Positions 6,123-7,017 of a stretch of DNA of 7,017 nt are shown here, piece by piece. This DNA is from Lachnospiraceae bacterium (lineage in GTDB: Bacteria; Bacillota; Clostridia; Lachnospirales; Lachnospiraceae): assembly GCA_020860745.1 (NCBI GenBank), contig JAJBTR010000259.1:1-7017 (forward strand). Reading direction: 5' to 3'. The notes under the pieces are model-generated. The model did no database searches, was not told the DNA's origin, and was given only the letters and a program-made list of their open reading frames with translations. A program made the position numbers and the translations under genes. Numbering within the stretch: the first letter of the stretch is position 1; every line of letters starts with the position of its first letter.

Positions 6123-6917
6123 ATGGAGTATTTCTGGTACATTATTGCGGCGGCAGGCGCCGGCGTCGGCACCGGCCTGGCCGGTCTGTCCGCGGCGACC
6201 GTCATGGTTCCGATTCTGATTGTGCTCTGCCCCTCGTTTCAGGGGGAATACGGTGCATATCAGGCGACGGCCATTGCGCTGGCGTCCGATATTCTCGGCT
6301 CTGCCGTGACGACCTCGGTCTATGCGAAAAATAAGAGGATTGATTTAAGGCATGGCTGGGTTATGCTGGCCTGTGTTGTCGCTCTCAGCACAGTGGGAAG
6401 CTACGTCGCATTCCTTGCGGGGAATGTGGTACTGGGAGGGTTTACCCTTATCCTTACTTTTTGTATCGGTATCCGGTTTCTGGTGAAGCCTGACACCTCG
6501 AAGCCGGGAGCGGATCTCTCCCGCGTGCGCCTGGGAGCAAAGGAGATTGCGATATCATTGTTTTTCGGCCTTACCATCGGCTTTGGCACGGGATTTGTGG
6601 GAACCGGCGGCGGAATGATGATGCTGGTGGTCTTTACTGCGTTTCTGGGATATGAGCTGAAGACTGCGGTAGGTACCAGCACCTTTATTATGACGTTCAC
6701 GGCTCTGATCGGCTTTGTCAGCCATGCGCTGATTCATCCTGCCATTGTCCTGGAGCGCTGGAATGTGCTGATTATCTGCATTGTCACTGCGACGGCGGCG
6801 TCTCTGATATCCGCCCAGTTTGCCAATCGTGTGGAAAATAAAACCGTGGGCAGAGTCACGGGCGTGATACTGACCGGTCTGGGGGCAGCCATGATCTATC
6901 TCAATTATTTTCGGTGA
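6123..6917 (+). CDS. TauE/SafE-family membrane exporter (sulfite/organosulfonate exporter-like)
   Basis: A 264-residue, very hydrophobic protein with about eight membrane segments, normal for this family (DUF81). It has the two-fold internal repeat of the family. The first Gly-rich segment, GAGVGTGLAGLSAATVMVPI (12-31), is echoed by GFGTGFVGTGGGMMML (153-168), and KTAVGTSTFIM (180-190) is a further family mark. Members are proposed to export sulfite, sulfoacetate or related anions, but many have no known substrate. The frame can begin at GTG 6114, but AAGGTG at 6111-6116 lies six bases before ATG 6123, which is therefore preferred. It is divergent from the GRE gene across about 270 bases with its own promoter. 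Co-function with the GRE operon is possible but unproven. Its 5' part is richer in GC than the minus-strand genes. Confidence 0.85.
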   Translation: MEYFWYIIAAAGAGVGTGLAGLSAATVMVPILIVLCPSFQGEYGAYQATAIALASDILGSAVTTSVYAKNKRIDLRHGWVMLACVVALSTVGSYVAFLAGNVVLGGFTLILTFCIGIRFLVKPDTSKPGADLSRVRLGAKEIAISLFFGLTIGFGTGFVGTGGGMMMLVVFTAFLGYELKTAVGTSTFIMTFTALIGFVSHALIHPAIVLERWNVLIICIVTATAASLISAQFANRVENKTVGRVTGVILTGLGAAMIYLNYFR

Positions 6918-7017
6918 GTGAAGCTCTTTATGGAAAAAATTTTATGGAAAATGTAAATTGTGCCGGGCAGAGAAGTGTGTTAAGATTTTCTTTGAACCCG
7001 TCGCGTTTTTTGAACTT
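6918..7017. other. Gene-free right end of the window
   Basis: These 100 AT-rich bases follow the exporter stop. They hold a direct repeat TTTATGGAAAA (6927-6937 and 6941-6951) but no hairpin followed by a T-run, so no terminator for the exporter gene can be called before the window ends. Confidence 0.5.

Noticed and set aside
6927..6951. Direct repeat TTTATGGAAAA after the exporter gene
   Set aside because: Two short AT-rich copies with no matching mobile-element or regulatory context. Probably chance.
505..6989. Shared 12-mer TGTTAAGATTTT near 505-516 (minus) and near 6978-6989 (plus)
   Set aside because: An AT-rich 12-mer match in a 7-kb two-strand comparison is expected by chance, and no other structure surrounds it.

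Overview
The window looks like part of the chromosome of an anaerobic, low-to-moderate GC Gram-positive bacterium, most likely a gut-type clostridium (Lachnospiraceae-like). This rests on an oxygen-sensitive glycyl radical enzyme (GRE) with its radical-SAM activase, strong AGGAGG-type ribosome binding sites, TATAAT promoters (several with an extended TGn), and a stand-alone RelA/SpoT-type HD protein of a kind I associate with that group. The taxonomic call is an inference.

Layout. (1) Positions 1-367, minus: 5' part of a small HD-domain phosphohydrolase gene, cut by the window edge, with a clear promoter at 406-434. (2) 544-783, plus: a small histidine- and tyrosine-rich protein of unknown function, followed by a perfect hairpin at 795-815. 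(3) 832-5853, minus: a three-gene catabolic unit in the order GRE (3475-5853), GRE-activating enzyme (2538-3458, 16 bases after the GRE stop) and BCCT-family transporter (832-2427, 110 bases further on, behind an inverted repeat). (4) 6123-6917, plus: a TauE/SafE-family membrane exporter, divergent from the GRE. The two promoters share a gene-free region of about 270 bases. No rRNA, tRNA, CRISPR array, insertion sequence or phage gene was seen.

How the genes may work together. The BCCT protein would import a small zwitterionic or charged solute. The activase would install a glycyl radical on Gly768 of the GRE. The GRE would then carry out a radical elimination or C-X bond cleavage, using Cys430 and Glu432, on the imported compound. 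The TauE-like exporter, if functionally linked, could remove an anionic product such as sulfite or a sulfonate. The substrate cannot be read off. The GRE has the general dehydratase/lyase core (GCVEP and RVAGY), but its pocket residues do not match what I remember of choline TMA-lyase or glycerol dehydratase. The transporter has lost most of the Trp/Tyr box that binds trimethylammonium groups in BetP. No microcompartment or downstream metabolic gene lies in the window.

The most interesting content is therefore an uptake-activation-lyase(-export) module with an unassigned substrate. It also has an activase in which one cluster-ligand cysteine of the ferredoxin-like domain is replaced by Asp. 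Two long ORF starts are probably too far upstream and are corrected here: the GRE should start at 5853 and the transporter at 2427.
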